This document shows, in pieces, positions 8,757-18,013 of a stretch of DNA of 64,000 nt (position 1 is the first letter of the stretch; each line of letters opens with the position of its first letter). Source of the stretch: Symsagittifera roscoffensis. Its lineage: Eukaryota; Xenacoelomorpha; Acoela; Convolutidae. A model generated the notes under the pieces. It searched no databases, was not told where the DNA came from, and saw only the letters and a list, made by a program, of their open reading frames with translations. Both the position numbers and the translations under genes were made by a program. The stretch is from assembly GCF_963678635.1 (NCBI RefSeq), contig NC_087066.1, positions 31,873,301 to 31,937,300 of the forward strand, in the 5' to 3' direction.

Positions 8757-9225
8757 TGGGCTTCATTCTTTCGGATCGTTCTGATTGAGGGAAGTCTTTT
8801 TCTTTAAGACTAAGTTTTATTGATCTGTTTCTGAATCATCACTGCTTTTACCAAAGATTGTTTGATTTAACAAAGCAGTGACTTGATAAGAGTGTGGCGG
8901 TAAATTGATACTAACGAAAGGTCGCTGTCACCTGTAGGATATTCTTATCTGATTATCAATTGGGTTTTGTGTATTTATTATATATTGTGAAAATTTTGTG
9001 ATACTGTTATACTATACAACAAGGTTGAGTTAGCATTATATCAATACTGAGTAGGCCCTGTGTGTGTAACTTTAGCTGAGTCACCAAGATTGTCATTGAG
9101 AAATCTAAGAGGCATTTTTGATACCTATGAGATCGAAGGGGCAGCGTTAAGTAATTTAACTTGAAATTGTTGCGATACGTGTGCATCGCCATTAAATAAA
9201 AGAATATTGTTATTAGTCACAAAGT

Positions 9226-10572
9226 ATGCAGCGCAGGGACTCGTTAGGATCGACTACTAAGATTCCCAGGCTAAACAAGGGCAGCACGCGAAAATTTAAA
9301 ACTAGGCGTAGTCAGTCCTCGTCTAGCAGCGCCTCTGACGTGTTTGCCGAAACCGAAACGACTAAAGGTCAACCTGATCTTTCAGTGAGCGAAATGAAAC
9401 TAAGGAGCGAGAAAAACCTCGATGGCGATCAAGGGCGGAGCGCCGAGGCCGGATCCGCGAGCGAGACGCTTGTGGACCCCTTTGACGAAGGAGAACTGAC
9501 GCTTATTCGACCCGACTTCGAGCAGAGCGAGGACCTCGAGCGGGAGGAAGTTGAGAGGACGGAGGAGACCTGGGAGCGTTCCGAGGTCGAGCCGCGAGAG
9601 GAAGTGTTATTCAAGGGAATGTCCAAATCGGAGACCAAGAGTCATAGGTGGAGGAGAGAAAATTCACATTCAGCTAATACCCACTCATCTCTGGCCAATC
9701 AGAGCATTAACGCGATGATGTCGAGTATAAGCCCGAGTGAAGAACAACCGGGTTCGAAGGCCAAGAAGAGCTGGAAGTCTTTGTACGATGAGCGCATGGC
9801 GTCACTACGAACTGAAGGTTTATCTTCCAGTTATGACTACCCGGAGATAACCCATCCGGATGTGAACTTCACACCGTGCCCAAGGAACGAAATGAGCAGG
9901 AAGGCGTCGTCCGCCTCGCCGACCAGGCCCATGTCAGATGGGATAACGATGGGAGCGTTATCAACTTTCGACAGATTGATGACGTCGATGAGCAAGCAAA
10001 AAGGCGGTGCGTCATCAAGCACCAGGCTGCAGCCGCAGTTGATCTCATCTTTTTTGGGACTAACCCCGTCATTTGGGGCCACTGGCGACATAATTGACTT
10101 GTTCGCTGGCGTAATGAATGGTCTGGATGAACTGAGACGGGACATGACTAAGAGAATAGATCAGGTTGACGAGAGAGCTCACCAGGGTCGAGAGAATCTG
10201 AGAGATGAACTAACGCACGTGAAGTCGCAGGCGAGGGGGGTTGATCAGGCTCAATTGATTCGCAACACCGATCAATGCCTGGCGGAGAGCCTAGCACAGG
10301 CAAACAAGGAGTCACAGGAAAGAGAGGCTAGGATGACGAGAGAGATCGAGCGATTGTTGAACGATCATGATAGTACCTACGCCCACACGATGACTAGCCT
10401 GGAGAAAAGGTTAGATGCCAAGTCTGACTTAATGATGCGGAAGCTTGACGCGATCCTGAATAGAAGCAATCGGCAGGAGCGTTCCAACCCAAGGGAGCGT
10501 TCACGCCATGCGAATGATGGAGATGGTACGGGCAGCAATGCCAGAGCCCAGCAAAGCTCGAGAACGAACTAA
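9226..10572 (+). CDS. gag: Gag N-terminal region (coiled coil), giant element copy 1
   Basis: A 448-residue frame starts at ATG 9226, the first ATG after the leader; copy 2 has the equivalent ATG at 47871. Residues 1-200 are charged and Ser-rich with no recognised fold. About 295-425 reads as a long coiled coil (LDELRRDMTKRIDQVDERAH, later REARMTREIERLLNDH and EKRLDAKSDLMMRKLDAIL). The TAA at 10570-10572 is followed in the same frame by the capsid part. Copy 2 has no stop at this position, so the TAA is most likely a copy-specific mutation and the two parts one Gag. Confidence 0.75.
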   Translation: MQRRDSLGSTTKIPRLNKGSTRKFKTRRSQSSSSSASDVFAETETTKGQPDLSVSEMKLRSEKNLDGDQGRSAEAGSASETLVDPFDEGELTLIRPDFEQSEDLEREEVERTEETWERSEVEPREEVLFKGMSKSETKSHRWRRENSHSANTHSSLANQSINAMMSSISPSEEQPGSKAKKSWKSLYDERMASLRTEGLSSSYDYPEITHPDVNFTPCPRNEMSRKASSASPTRPMSDGITMGALSTFDRLMTSMSKQKGGASSSTRLQPQLISSFLGLTPSFGATGDIIDLFAGVMNGLDELRRDMTKRIDQVDERAHQGRENLRDELTHVKSQARGVDQAQLIRNTDQCLAESLAQANKESQEREARMTREIERLLNDHDSTYAHTMTSLEKRLDAKSDLMMRKLDAILNRSNRQERSNPRERSRHANDGDGTGSNARAQQSSRTN

Positions 10573-11742
10573 GAACCTAGGAACAAGGAGCGGCCAAGGG
10601 CAGACCCGTCGAGGCCTGGCTGGACGAATCCAGTCCCGCCGGAGGCAGATGCTATCCCGGAGACAAGGTTGCCAACTGTGCCACAAGTCAGTTCAGTACC
10701 AGATCTGACTACAATCTCACAGGACACAACGATGTATGCCTCGATGTTTGAGCCTCTGAACAGATCTCTCGAAACATTCATCACCAAATTCTCGAAGTCA
10801 ACCGAGAGAGGAGGGAGGTCAAGAAGGACACTGAAAAAGCCGAAGTCATACAAAGACGAGTCAGACGGCTGCATTGATACTTGGATAGAGGTGATGAAGT
10901 TACACTTTGAGGAAGAGAGTCTCTCCAAGAAACAAGAATGCAGCGCGCTAACGAGCAACCTGGAGGGTACTGCACTAAATTGTGTAATGGCGAAAAGAGC
11001 CAATGAGAGAGACAGCGCTCGCAAGATATTCGACATCCTGCTGAATCGTTTCGGCTCTGGAGTACAAGGGCACCAGGCTATGGTGAAGTTCGAAAAGAGG
11101 CGTCAAAGAGATGACGAATCCATAGACAAATTTTTGGACGACCTTGGGTTGTTTAGGAGGCGAAGCAACCCTGATGAGAGAATATCTGAGCGAAACTTGG
11201 CGATCGCTTCGAAGTTCATGGATCGAGTAAAGAGTGAGGAGTTGAAGACGATGTTGGCCACACATTTCACCCTGTCACTTGACCAGGTACCCACGCCCGA
11301 TGATTTGCGTATGAAGTCACGCGAGTATTTATTCATAAAACCGAGGGCGCAAAACCGTTACAGCAATTATGGTAACTACAGCGGGACAAACACTGGTGCG
11401 AACTCCAGTTGGTACAAACCTCGCGATGACATGGATAAGAGGAGGTCGTGTGCGAATTGTGGTTCGATGGACCATCACGTTTCCGCGTGTTCTGCATACA
11501 AACAGAACATGAAGGCAATAGGCTACATTCTCGAGGACGTCGACGCGACCGACGAGGATCACGAAGAGTACGTCAGAGGGCTCATCATGAAATATGGTCC
11601 GAGGTGTTTCTTCTGTAATTTGGAGGGACACTTCAAGTCGGATTGTACTCAATTTTGGGATGCAGTGGCGGACGCGAAACATCCCCGCCACGAAGAGGCG
11701 CTTTCGGGTGTCAAGGCCAGTCGAGCACTTCTGATGAACTAG
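10573..11742 (+). CDS. gag: Gag capsid-nucleocapsid region with two CCHC knuckles
   Basis: This is the same frame as the preceding part; the first ATG-like codon used alone would be GTG 10669. The stretch IDTWIEVMKLHFEEESLSKK to LATHFTLSLDQ has the helical pattern of the Ty3 Gag capsid. Two intact CCHC zinc knuckles follow: CANCGSMDHHVSAC (about 11449-11490) and CFFCNLEGHFKSDC (about 11605-11646), both CX2CX4HX4C, the nucleocapsid signature that binds genomic RNA. It ends at TAG 11740-11742, where copy 2 also has a stop at the matching place. Confidence 0.85.
   Translation, partial: EPRNKERPRADPSRPGWTNPVPPEADAIPETRLPTVPQVSSVPDLTTISQDTTMYASMFEPLNRSLETFITKFSKSTERGGRSRRTLKKPKSYKDESDGCIDTWIEVMKLHFEEESLSKKQECSALTSNLEGTALNCVMAKRANERDSARKIFDILLNRFGSGVQGHQAMVKFEKRRQRDDESIDKFLDDLGLFRRRSNPDERISERNLAIASKFMDRVKSEELKTMLATHFTLSLDQVPTPDDLRMKSREYLFIKPRAQNRYSNYGNYSGTNTGANSSWYKPRDDMDKRRSCANCGSMDHHVSACSAYKQNMKAIGYILEDVDATDEDHEEYVRGLIMKYGPRCFFCNLEGHFKSDCTQFWDAVADAKHPRHEEALSGVKASRALLMN
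11740..11742 (+). promoter_or_regulatory. gag stop codon; candidate Gag-Pol recoding site
   Basis: The sequence is AAC TAG GCC GAG and the pol frame continues directly in the same frame. Copy 2 has AAT TAA GCG GAG at the homologous place (49563-49571). Retention of a stop here in two diverged copies suggests it is functional, as in retroelements that make Gag-Pol by readthrough. In copy 2 the pol-like frame is different from the gag frame, so frameshifting cannot be excluded. Confidence 0.5.
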
Positions 11743-13353
11743 GCCGAGTCTCGGAGAAAGGAAACGACACCGAGCACCTTAACGACTAAGAAGGTAAAGA
11801 CACTGCCTGACCAGGTGGTAGCCTCGAACCTGGAGGCAGAGTCGGCTAGCCCACTCAAGGTGGATTACGGTCTGGCGGCAAGAACAGCGTTGCAGAATGT
11901 CAAACAGAAGCTAGCCACGAAAGAAGTGGAGCAATGGGTAAGGTCGGAGCTGGAGAGCACGGATCTTCGGGAAAATTTTAATATTCTGGGTAAAACGACG
12001 AAAATAGAAGACAAAGAGGAACCCAGGAAGCAGGGACTAAAACTGAACGTTATATCTGGGAGAACTTTCGGCATGACGAAGGAGGGGACGAAAATAATGT
12101 CCATTATCTCAGTCGCAGGGCACCAGGTGGTCAAGAACTTGAGTGAACCATCCGAGATTACACTAGTCCACCTGGTCATCTATGCCGACTACCTGAAAGA
12201 GAAAGATCCCAAACTGGACTCCAGGGCAGTGCGAGTGCTGCTCACAACAGGAGGTCCGAGGCTGATGAAGGTGGATGGACATTATATCGATGTCCATGGC
12301 CCTTACCAGATTCTAATGAATGTGGATGGCATCAATATCTACACAAAAGAGCACATAACTGATGCGAACGATCAGATTGGCCGGATATACATTGGTCAAG
12401 AGGAGCTGAAGGTTAGACGAATCGGACACAACGCGATGCTCGAACAAGATGCGGTGCACATAGGTTGCGAGCCCGATCTGGCCGCACACGTGCTGGACGT
12501 GCAAGGCAGACAACTTTCAGTAAAGGGACTGCTAGACACGGGAGCAGTGGTTAGTGTCATGCCAGTCAAAACTTGGACCGACATGGGTTTCGAGAGGTCG
12601 GATCTCATACCGACAAACATCAGGTTGGCAGCTGCCAGTCAGGGAGCGATCTATGTGACTGGACGAACCCCGATCATTTCACTGCAGCTCGGAGGAAGAC
12701 ATCTTTGGATGAGCTTCCTAGTAGTGGAGAATTTGGACGAGTCTGATCAGTTCATCTTAGGAAGGGACTTCGTGCGCAACTTTGATGTCACGATCGATCT
12801 CAATGACGGGTTGATTAGGATCAAGGATCCTGAGAGAAAGTATGATAAGAGACCCCTTAATAAGATCTTAATTAACCAGGCCAAGGTGCCGATTTTTCTG
12901 GATCGAAAAGTTAGATTAAAACCAAACCAAGCCGTAGTAGCGAAGTTTAGGATGAGGAACTTGAATGAACTCAGCAATGACAGACAGGTGTGTCTGGTAC
13001 CAAATCCAAACAGTAAAAGCTCGGCTATTTTAGGAAGAAGCTTCTCACTCACTCAGAGCGGACTGTGTGTGAGTTTGTTATTGAACACAGACGCAACAAC
13101 AGTGACAATACAGAGGGGAAAGAAACTTGGCTTTGCTTTGCCTCTGAACACAGACTTTCAGAGTGTGGAGAACTTGAACAAGTTTGATGTAACTAAATGT
13201 CCATTGCATGCGAACCAAGAATGTATAATGAGGAGAGTGAATGAAGTGAAATCTTCTAGGAAATTGTTTTCAATGAAGTCGGAAACAGATGATGGGCTGT
13301 CTAGTTGTTCCAACTTTCCTGAGACCGACAAAAACAGAGTTAGCAGCGAATAA
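11743..13353 (+). CDS. pol: Pol N-terminus and aspartic protease
   Basis: This frame continues from gag after the TAG; 11815 is the first alternative start. About 230 residues of unassigned sequence (KVDYGLAARTAL onward) precede a retropepsin domain. The catalytic triplet is LDTGAVVSVMP with Asp at 12535-12537, and the second signature is FILGRDF near 12750. Roughly 170 residues of spacer follow. The frame runs into a stop at 13351-13353 just after an A-rich run near 13330, and RT begins in another frame. Copy 2 is continuous across this point, so the break is a copy-specific indel. The enzyme would cleave the Gag-Pol polyprotein. Confidence 0.85.
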   Translation, partial: AESRRKETTPSTLTTKKVKTLPDQVVASNLEAESASPLKVDYGLAARTALQNVKQKLATKEVEQWVRSELESTDLRENFNILGKTTKIEDKEEPRKQGLKLNVISGRTFGMTKEGTKIMSIISVAGHQVVKNLSEPSEITLVHLVIYADYLKEKDPKLDSRAVRVLLTTGGPRLMKVDGHYIDVHGPYQILMNVDGINIYTKEHITDANDQIGRIYIGQEELKVRRIGHNAMLEQDAVHIGCEPDLAAHVLDVQGRQLSVKGLLDTGAVVSVMPVKTWTDMGFERSDLIPTNIRLAAASQGAIYVTGRTPIISLQLGGRHLWMSFLVVENLDESDQFILGRDFVRNFDVTIDLNDGLIRIKDPERKYDKRPLNKILINQAKVPIFLDRKVRLKPNQAVVAKFRMRNLNELSNDRQVCLVPNPNSKSSAILGRSFSLTQSGLCVSLLLNTDATTVTIQRGKKLGFALPLNTDFQSVENLNKFDVTKCPLHANQECIMRRVNEVKSSRKLFSMKSETDDGLSSCSNFPETDKNRVSSE

Positions 13354-14587
13354 ACCAGTCCTACCTGAGATAGAACATTTGAAGGGCAAAATATCAGACA
13401 AGGAACTAGATTCGCTCAGAGCGGTGCTAAGTCGGAACGCAGACGTTTTTTCGAAACATAAGGCCGACATAGGTTGCTGTATTTTTGTAGAACACGAGAT
13501 TGAGATAGAAGAGGGCTCGGTACCTCATAGGGAAGGGGCGAGAAGAATGACCCCTCACAAGTCAGAAGCGTGTAGGAAGGAAATCGAGATGTTAATGGAG
13601 TACGACATGGTCGAGCCGTCGAAGTCCCCGTGGGCTTGTAGCGTGGTCATGGCGAAAAAGAAAGGGGGACAACTCAGATTTTGTTGTGATTTCCGTTATC
13701 TGAACGCAGTCACTATAAAGGACGCATAACCGATTCCCCGCATCGACGAGAGCCTATCCCAGCTGAGAGGCACGAAGTTCTTCACGACGTTGGATTTGGG
13801 CTCTCCGTTTTGGCAAGTGCCACTCAGAAAGCAAGATCGAGAAAAAACAGGCTTCGCGTGCGAGCTGGGATTGTTCCAGTGGAAGAGGATGCCGTTCGGG
13901 TTGTGCAATGCAACGGCCACATTCCAGCGACTGATGGCCCAGGCACTCGCGAGCGTCACTAAGAAATACGAGAATCTCATCATGTGTTATGTCGATGATG
14001 TCGTGATTGCAACACCAACCTTAGAAGACCACATAGAGAGGTTGGAGGAGGAGTTTTCTTGCATGAAGCAGGCGGGTCTAAGTGTGAAACCCTCTAAGTG
14101 TGAAATCCTCAGAGATTCCATAAAGTATCTGGGCCGCCTGGTGGACAAACATGGAGTGAGACCAGATCCTGAAGCGGTTGAAGCGGTGCTGACCTGGAAG
14201 GCACCTAAAACAGATACACAATTGATGAGTTTTTTGGGATTCGCTAATTATTATCGAGAGTTCATCAAGGGGTATGCTGACAAAGTATACCCCATGCAGC
14301 GGTTGATGAGAAACAAGGGCAAAATGTTCACTTGGACTGATGAGGCACAAGTTTCATATGAGAACATCAAACGTGAACTTTGCGAGGCACCGGTCCTCGG
14401 CATGCCAACAGAGAAGGGGATGTTCTTGCTGGACACGGATGCATCAGTGGTTGCGATATCGGGCATACTTCACCAGGAGCAGGAGTGGAACGGGAGAACG
14501 GTTCTTCGTCCGATAGCTTACGGGAGTAAAGTCCTGAGTGATAACCCGGACACCCTGACCTTCCAGTGGAAACGGCCGAGGAGATAA
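13289..14587 (+). pseudogene. pol: Reverse transcriptase and start of RNase H, with internal stop and deletion
   Basis: RT motifs in order: VEPSKSPWACSVVMAKKKGG, LRFCCDFRYLN, FFTTLDLGSPFWQVPL, MPFGLCNATATFQRLM and the catalytic YVDD at 13988-13999, then SKCEI and the thumb FLGFANYYREFI. A TAA at 13727-13729 interrupts KDA-PIPRID; copy 2 has a Tyr codon there, so this is a nonsense mutation. RNase H begins (LLDTDASVVAISG) and reaches AYGSKVLSD, after which the sequence jumps at about 14541-14560 to the downstream linker. The rest of RNase H, present in copy 2 at 51900-52290, is missing. Confidence 0.88.
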
Positions 14588-16869
14588 AACTTTTAGCCAG
14601 AGGCGAGCCCGTTCCGTTGGATCTGCTAGTCCGATCCAGTTTGGTACAGCAAGAACTTACCAGGCTGGGTATAAACAGCATGGCTCTATTGAACAGGACG
14701 GTGAACGTGGCGCCGGACGTCATGGGAAAGCTCCGTGACTTGTTGGACAGGGAAGAGGATAGGCATGATCGTGAGTGGATGGAGACCATGCAGCGGTTGA
14801 CTGTCACCGAGAGAACAGATAAGAGGCCAGTGTCCATTCGCAGCCGAGGCGTTGAACGGGATTGCAGTTCGATAGTCAACCAGCTGGTGAGCTCGATGCC
14901 GAAGGAGGTCTTGTTGAGAACTTCGTTCACTGAATATGGGACACTGAATCAGACCCAAGCCACTGAGGAAGTCAGGATCAAGTCGAAATCTAGCTTCGCG
15001 AGGAGAGTGCATTTCACGGATGCAAAAGAAGAATACGAGCCGAGCCCAGATTGTTCGTCCGGGGACGAGACAATGTCCGGGGAGTCTGATACCTTCGAGC
15101 CAGTTAAGGACGACTTGTCGGAGGAGTCAGACAACTTTGAGCCCGTGCAGGACGACTTGTCCGGGGAGAGGTTGACTAGACCACCTAGGGATAGAATTTT
15201 GTCCAGGGAGTCGGATTCAAAGCGACCAATGGACAGAGTTTTGTCCGGGGAGTCGAGAAACATCTCAGACAACTTGGAATATGATGTTGGGGAATCAGTC
15301 GGCTCAAGTGTTGACTCGAGGCCCCAGTCCTGGGACAACACATCTGAAACAACTTCCAATTCCGATATGTCAGAGATCGCAATCCACTCCTTGTTGGTAG
15401 ACTGGAAGCAGCGCGGGCTGGACGGAGAAACGCATCAGGATCCAGACAGGGACAGATACACCTCAGATGAAGAGGGCACTGTGGTAGATAATGCCGCAGA
15501 CGAGCTCGAGCTGATAGCAGTTTCGAAACGCCCAACCAGATTGCTGCCACTTGGTACGGTCGTCCGTACCAATCTGGAACCATCTGTGCAGGAAGCGACG
15601 CCTTTGAAAAAGATATGGTGTGTCAAGTTGATGGACGATGCTCGTGCTCCGGAGATAATGAGTGGGCAAATGAACAGGGTAAAGACGTATTTGAAAGCCA
15701 GGTACAGGCTGTCGGATCTCCTAAGGGCTCAACGAAATGATAGAATGACGAGCAGTCTGAAGAGATGGATCGAGAATGGAGCACCTGACAAGGGAGACTT
15801 GGAAGAAGACAGCTACAAGATCTTGAAGCAATTCTACCTGAAGAGAAACGACTTGTTGTACCTGAACAAGGACGGAATCGTAGCCTGTAAACGTAAAGAG
15901 GAGGACAAGGTCCTTTATAAATACAATTCAATAGTGTTACCACAGTTGTACCAGACCGAATTGCTCTTTCGCTCACATGATCAGATGGGCCATCAAGGCG
16001 TGGACAAAGCGTACAACAGGATACAGAAACGATTCGAATGGCCGGGATTGAAGAAGGCTTGTGAGAAGTGGATCGCCGCATGCCTGTCATGTCAGCAGGC
16101 GAACGATCCCAGGAAACTAAGGTTCCCCCTACAGTCAATAGAGCCGTCGGGTTTCAACGAAGTGGTGCAAATTGATCATCAGAAAATCTGCATGACAGCA
16201 ACGGGCTATAATCAGGTGCTGGTAATGATCGACCATTTTACGAAGTATGCGGAGGCAGCACCCTGCATGACAGCATCGGCGGAAGAAACATGCGATCATT
16301 TGATAAATGTGTGGATAGCGAGGCATGGCTGCCCCATCACGTTCCAATCGGACAATAGCAAAGCATTCGTGGGTGATCTCACGAAGGAGTTAATGAAAAG
16401 GTCGCAGGTAGCGCAGGCCCACTCGACCACTTATCACCCGCAAACGAATGGCCTAGTCGAGAGGCAAAATCGCACACTGGTATCCATGCTGAGAGTCTAT
16501 TGCTCGCGTTACATGGATGACTGGGACAAGCACTTGCCGCAAGTGATGGGTGCTTACAACAGCACGGAGCATTCCACCACGGGAATAAGTCCGCACATGA
16601 TGCTAACGGGTCACGAAAAAGCGCTCCCGTTGACGTTTTTCTACCCTGAATATGAGGGGAAGAGGACAGCACCGCAAACGTACGGCGGGATGTTATTAGA
16701 AGACAGCAGGACCTCAATGACTTATGCAGGAGGAACACGCAACAGGCGCAAATTAGACAAAAAAGGAGGTTTGATAAAAGGACAGCCGATGCGAAAGCCT
16801 ACTCAGTTGGCGACTACGTCTGGGTGTTCCAGGAAGTGGTTCCACCAAAAGGAACCAAGAAATTATTAA
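14566..16869 (+). CDS. pol: Acidic Ser-rich linker and integrase (zinc finger and DD35E core)
   Basis: Residues about 1-330 are a linker with repeated acidic serine units (SGES, DDLSGE, RVLSGES) at 15057-15260. Integrase follows: an HHCC finger (SHDQMGHQGVDKAY then AACLSCQQ) and a core with Asp in VVQIDHQK, Asp in FQSDNSKAF and Glu in NGLVERQN, with exactly 35 residues between the second Asp and the Glu. The frame is lost at about 16683, where one base is missing after ACGTACG, and the rest of integrase continues in the next frame. The enzyme would insert the cDNA. Catalytic residues are intact, so inactivation is due to the frameshift only. Confidence 0.85.
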   Translation: METAEEIKLLARGEPVPLDLLVRSSLVQQELTRLGINSMALLNRTVNVAPDVMGKLRDLLDREEDRHDREWMETMQRLTVTERTDKRPVSIRSRGVERDCSSIVNQLVSSMPKEVLLRTSFTEYGTLNQTQATEEVRIKSKSSFARRVHFTDAKEEYEPSPDCSSGDETMSGESDTFEPVKDDLSEESDNFEPVQDDLSGERLTRPPRDRILSRESDSKRPMDRVLSGESRNISDNLEYDVGESVGSSVDSRPQSWDNTSETTSNSDMSEIAIHSLLVDWKQRGLDGETHQDPDRDRYTSDEEGTVVDNAADELELIAVSKRPTRLLPLGTVVRTNLEPSVQEATPLKKIWCVKLMDDARAPEIMSGQMNRVKTYLKARYRLSDLLRAQRNDRMTSSLKRWIENGAPDKGDLEEDSYKILKQFYLKRNDLLYLNKDGIVACKRKEEDKVLYKYNSIVLPQLYQTELLFRSHDQMGHQGVDKAYNRIQKRFEWPGLKKACEKWIAACLSCQQANDPRKLRFPLQSIEPSGFNEVVQIDHQKICMTATGYNQVLVMIDHFTKYAEAAPCMTASAEETCDHLINVWIARHGCPITFQSDNSKAFVGDLTKELMKRSQVAQAHSTTYHPQTNGLVERQNRTLVSMLRVYCSRYMDDWDKHLPQVMGAYNSTEHSTTGISPHMMLTGHEKALPLTFFYPEYEGKRTAPQTYGGMLLEDSRTSMTYAGGTRNRRKLDKKGGLIKGQPMRKPTQLATTSGCSRKWFHQKEPRNY

Positions 16870-17288
16870 AGAAATGGTGTGGTCCACTTCAGATAACAGA
16901 GGTGCACCAAGGAGGTCGTTTTTATCGATTGAGCACTGGAAGAGCAGCTCATTACGAAAATATCAAACCTCACAATGCCTCGTCAGAGGACTGGTGCATC
17001 CCAGCGGACATGCAAGAGGGAGACTATTTGATAGTGGATCCTGCTTTTGAAGTGAATGAAAGGGGTACTCGCGACAAAAACGACGGGAATGAGGCGGTGG
17101 ACGATTGCGACCTACCACTGGATCTGGAGTTGACCGAGCGAGTAGAGGTGGACGATGAAACTCTACCTGATGCCGAGGTTGACTGGGACTGCCCGGAACA
17201 AATCGAAATTGACAAAGGAATACAGCCTGACTTTCCTCTCACCATGGAAACACGCCAGAGCAAGAGAGGAAAAAACAAAAAGAAATAA
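16684..17288 (+). CDS. pol: Integrase C-terminal domain and acidic tail
   Basis: This is in the frame one base off from the integrase core: RRQQDLNDLCRRN, then AYSVGDYVWVF and KKWCGPLQITEVHQGGRFY, the SH3-like integrase C-terminal fold with its GDYVW strand. An unassigned acidic region (VDDETLPDAEVDWDCPEQIE) and a Lys/Arg-rich end follow, finishing with TAA at 17286-17288. The first ATG-type start in this frame is 16824 (GTG), but it is clearly a continuation and not an independent gene. The next coding block continues in the same frame after the TAA. Confidence 0.78.
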
Positions 17289-17840
17289 TATCCGTACGGC
17301 GAGGATTTCGTTGTAGACAGGATAGTTGTAAGTGATGTCATGGACTCGCTAGTGGGACTGGACGAAGTGGCGGTGCTAGAAGAAATCGACTTGGTGAATG
17401 ATATGGATCAGGATTGGATCGACGATCGATCAGAACCGGAAGTGGAGTTCGAACCAGAAGTGGAACAGACTCATGAGCAAGAACTAACGAACTTGCGCGT
17501 GCTCGAATGGCTCCATGATCTGCCGACAGATCCAAAAGAAACGATCCTGACGATTCAGGACGTCGATAAAGACGGCATCAAATACATCAGTCGTGACAAT
17601 ACCGAGTCCAACTGGGTCGCCCCAGATGGTCCTCTACGTGTTCCACAATCCAACCTCGATCTCCTAGACTTTGGGCGATCGACGGGGACGTCGATGGATA
17701 TTTTTGTCCGGGGAGTGGGGGTAGGACTCACCCACACCAAAAATCTGATAATAAAAAAATGGAAATCGGCAAGAGAAACCGGAGAACTAGAGACAGAGGG
17801 CAAGAATGCTAAAAAAACCATCTTTTGGACAAATTTTTGA
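17289..17840 (+). CDS. Unassigned acidic region after integrase
   Basis: It continues the integrase C-terminal frame after TAA 17286; the first ATG is at 17340. The product is acidic (LVNDMDQDWIDDRSEPEVEF) with a short ordered-looking middle (LRVLEWLHDLP, LDLLDFGRSTGTSMDIFVRG). I recognise no family. It is part of the long polyprotein in the sense that no promoter or leader separates it. An A-run near 17811-17818 marks a frameshift to the next block. A copy of the motif TTGTCCGGGGAGT lies at 17704-17716. Confidence 0.6.
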   Translation, partial: YPYGEDFVVDRIVVSDVMDSLVGLDEVAVLEEIDLVNDMDQDWIDDRSEPEVEFEPEVEQTHEQELTNLRVLEWLHDLPTDPKETILTIQDVDKDGIKYISRDNTESNWVAPDGPLRVPQSNLDLLDFGRSTGTSMDIFVRGVGVGLTHTKNLIIKKWKSARETGELETEGKNAKKTIFWTNF

Positions 17841-18012
17841 ATCGTATTTTGATCTACCGAACCATTATTCAAACAATATCGTCATAACGGACAGCGATTT
17901 CATACTCACGGAACGCACGTGCGCTATAGCGATAACTGCGGACGTAAGCTTCAAAACAGCACTAGCCAGGCACGTAAGTGGCCGCGGAGCATCCTCGAGC
18001 CTGCCTGAATGA
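17806..18012 (+). CDS. Short linker block before SGNH domain
   Basis: The frame resumes after the A-rich run at about 17811 (KKPSFGQIFESYFDLPNHYS, then DSDFILTERTCAIAITADV) and ends at TGA 18010-18012. It reads as the continuation of the preceding block. The stop is followed after one base by ATG 18014 of the SGNH ORF (TGACATG), a spacing that would permit reinitiation. The alternative is a one-base frameshift within a once-continuous polyprotein. No known domain. Confidence 0.5.
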   Translation: MLKKPSFGQIFESYFDLPNHYSNNIVITDSDFILTERTCAIAITADVSFKTALARHVSGRGASSSLPE

Positions 18013-18013
18013 C

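Larger units (their letters stand above)
6567..9225 (+). other. Long 5' leader of giant element
   Basis: This 2.66 kb stretch has no convincing ORF; small frames are short and repeat-derived. Homology to 45628-47870 runs through most of it, so it belongs to the element. It holds a CCCTCCGAAGTAA cluster (7938-8250) and two tandem RNA-fold modules (8462-8573, 8649-8756). A primer-binding site should lie just after the LTR, but I cannot match one to a tRNA by eye. The length resembles leaders that carry packaging, insulator or internal-initiation functions in other retroelements. Confidence 0.65.
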
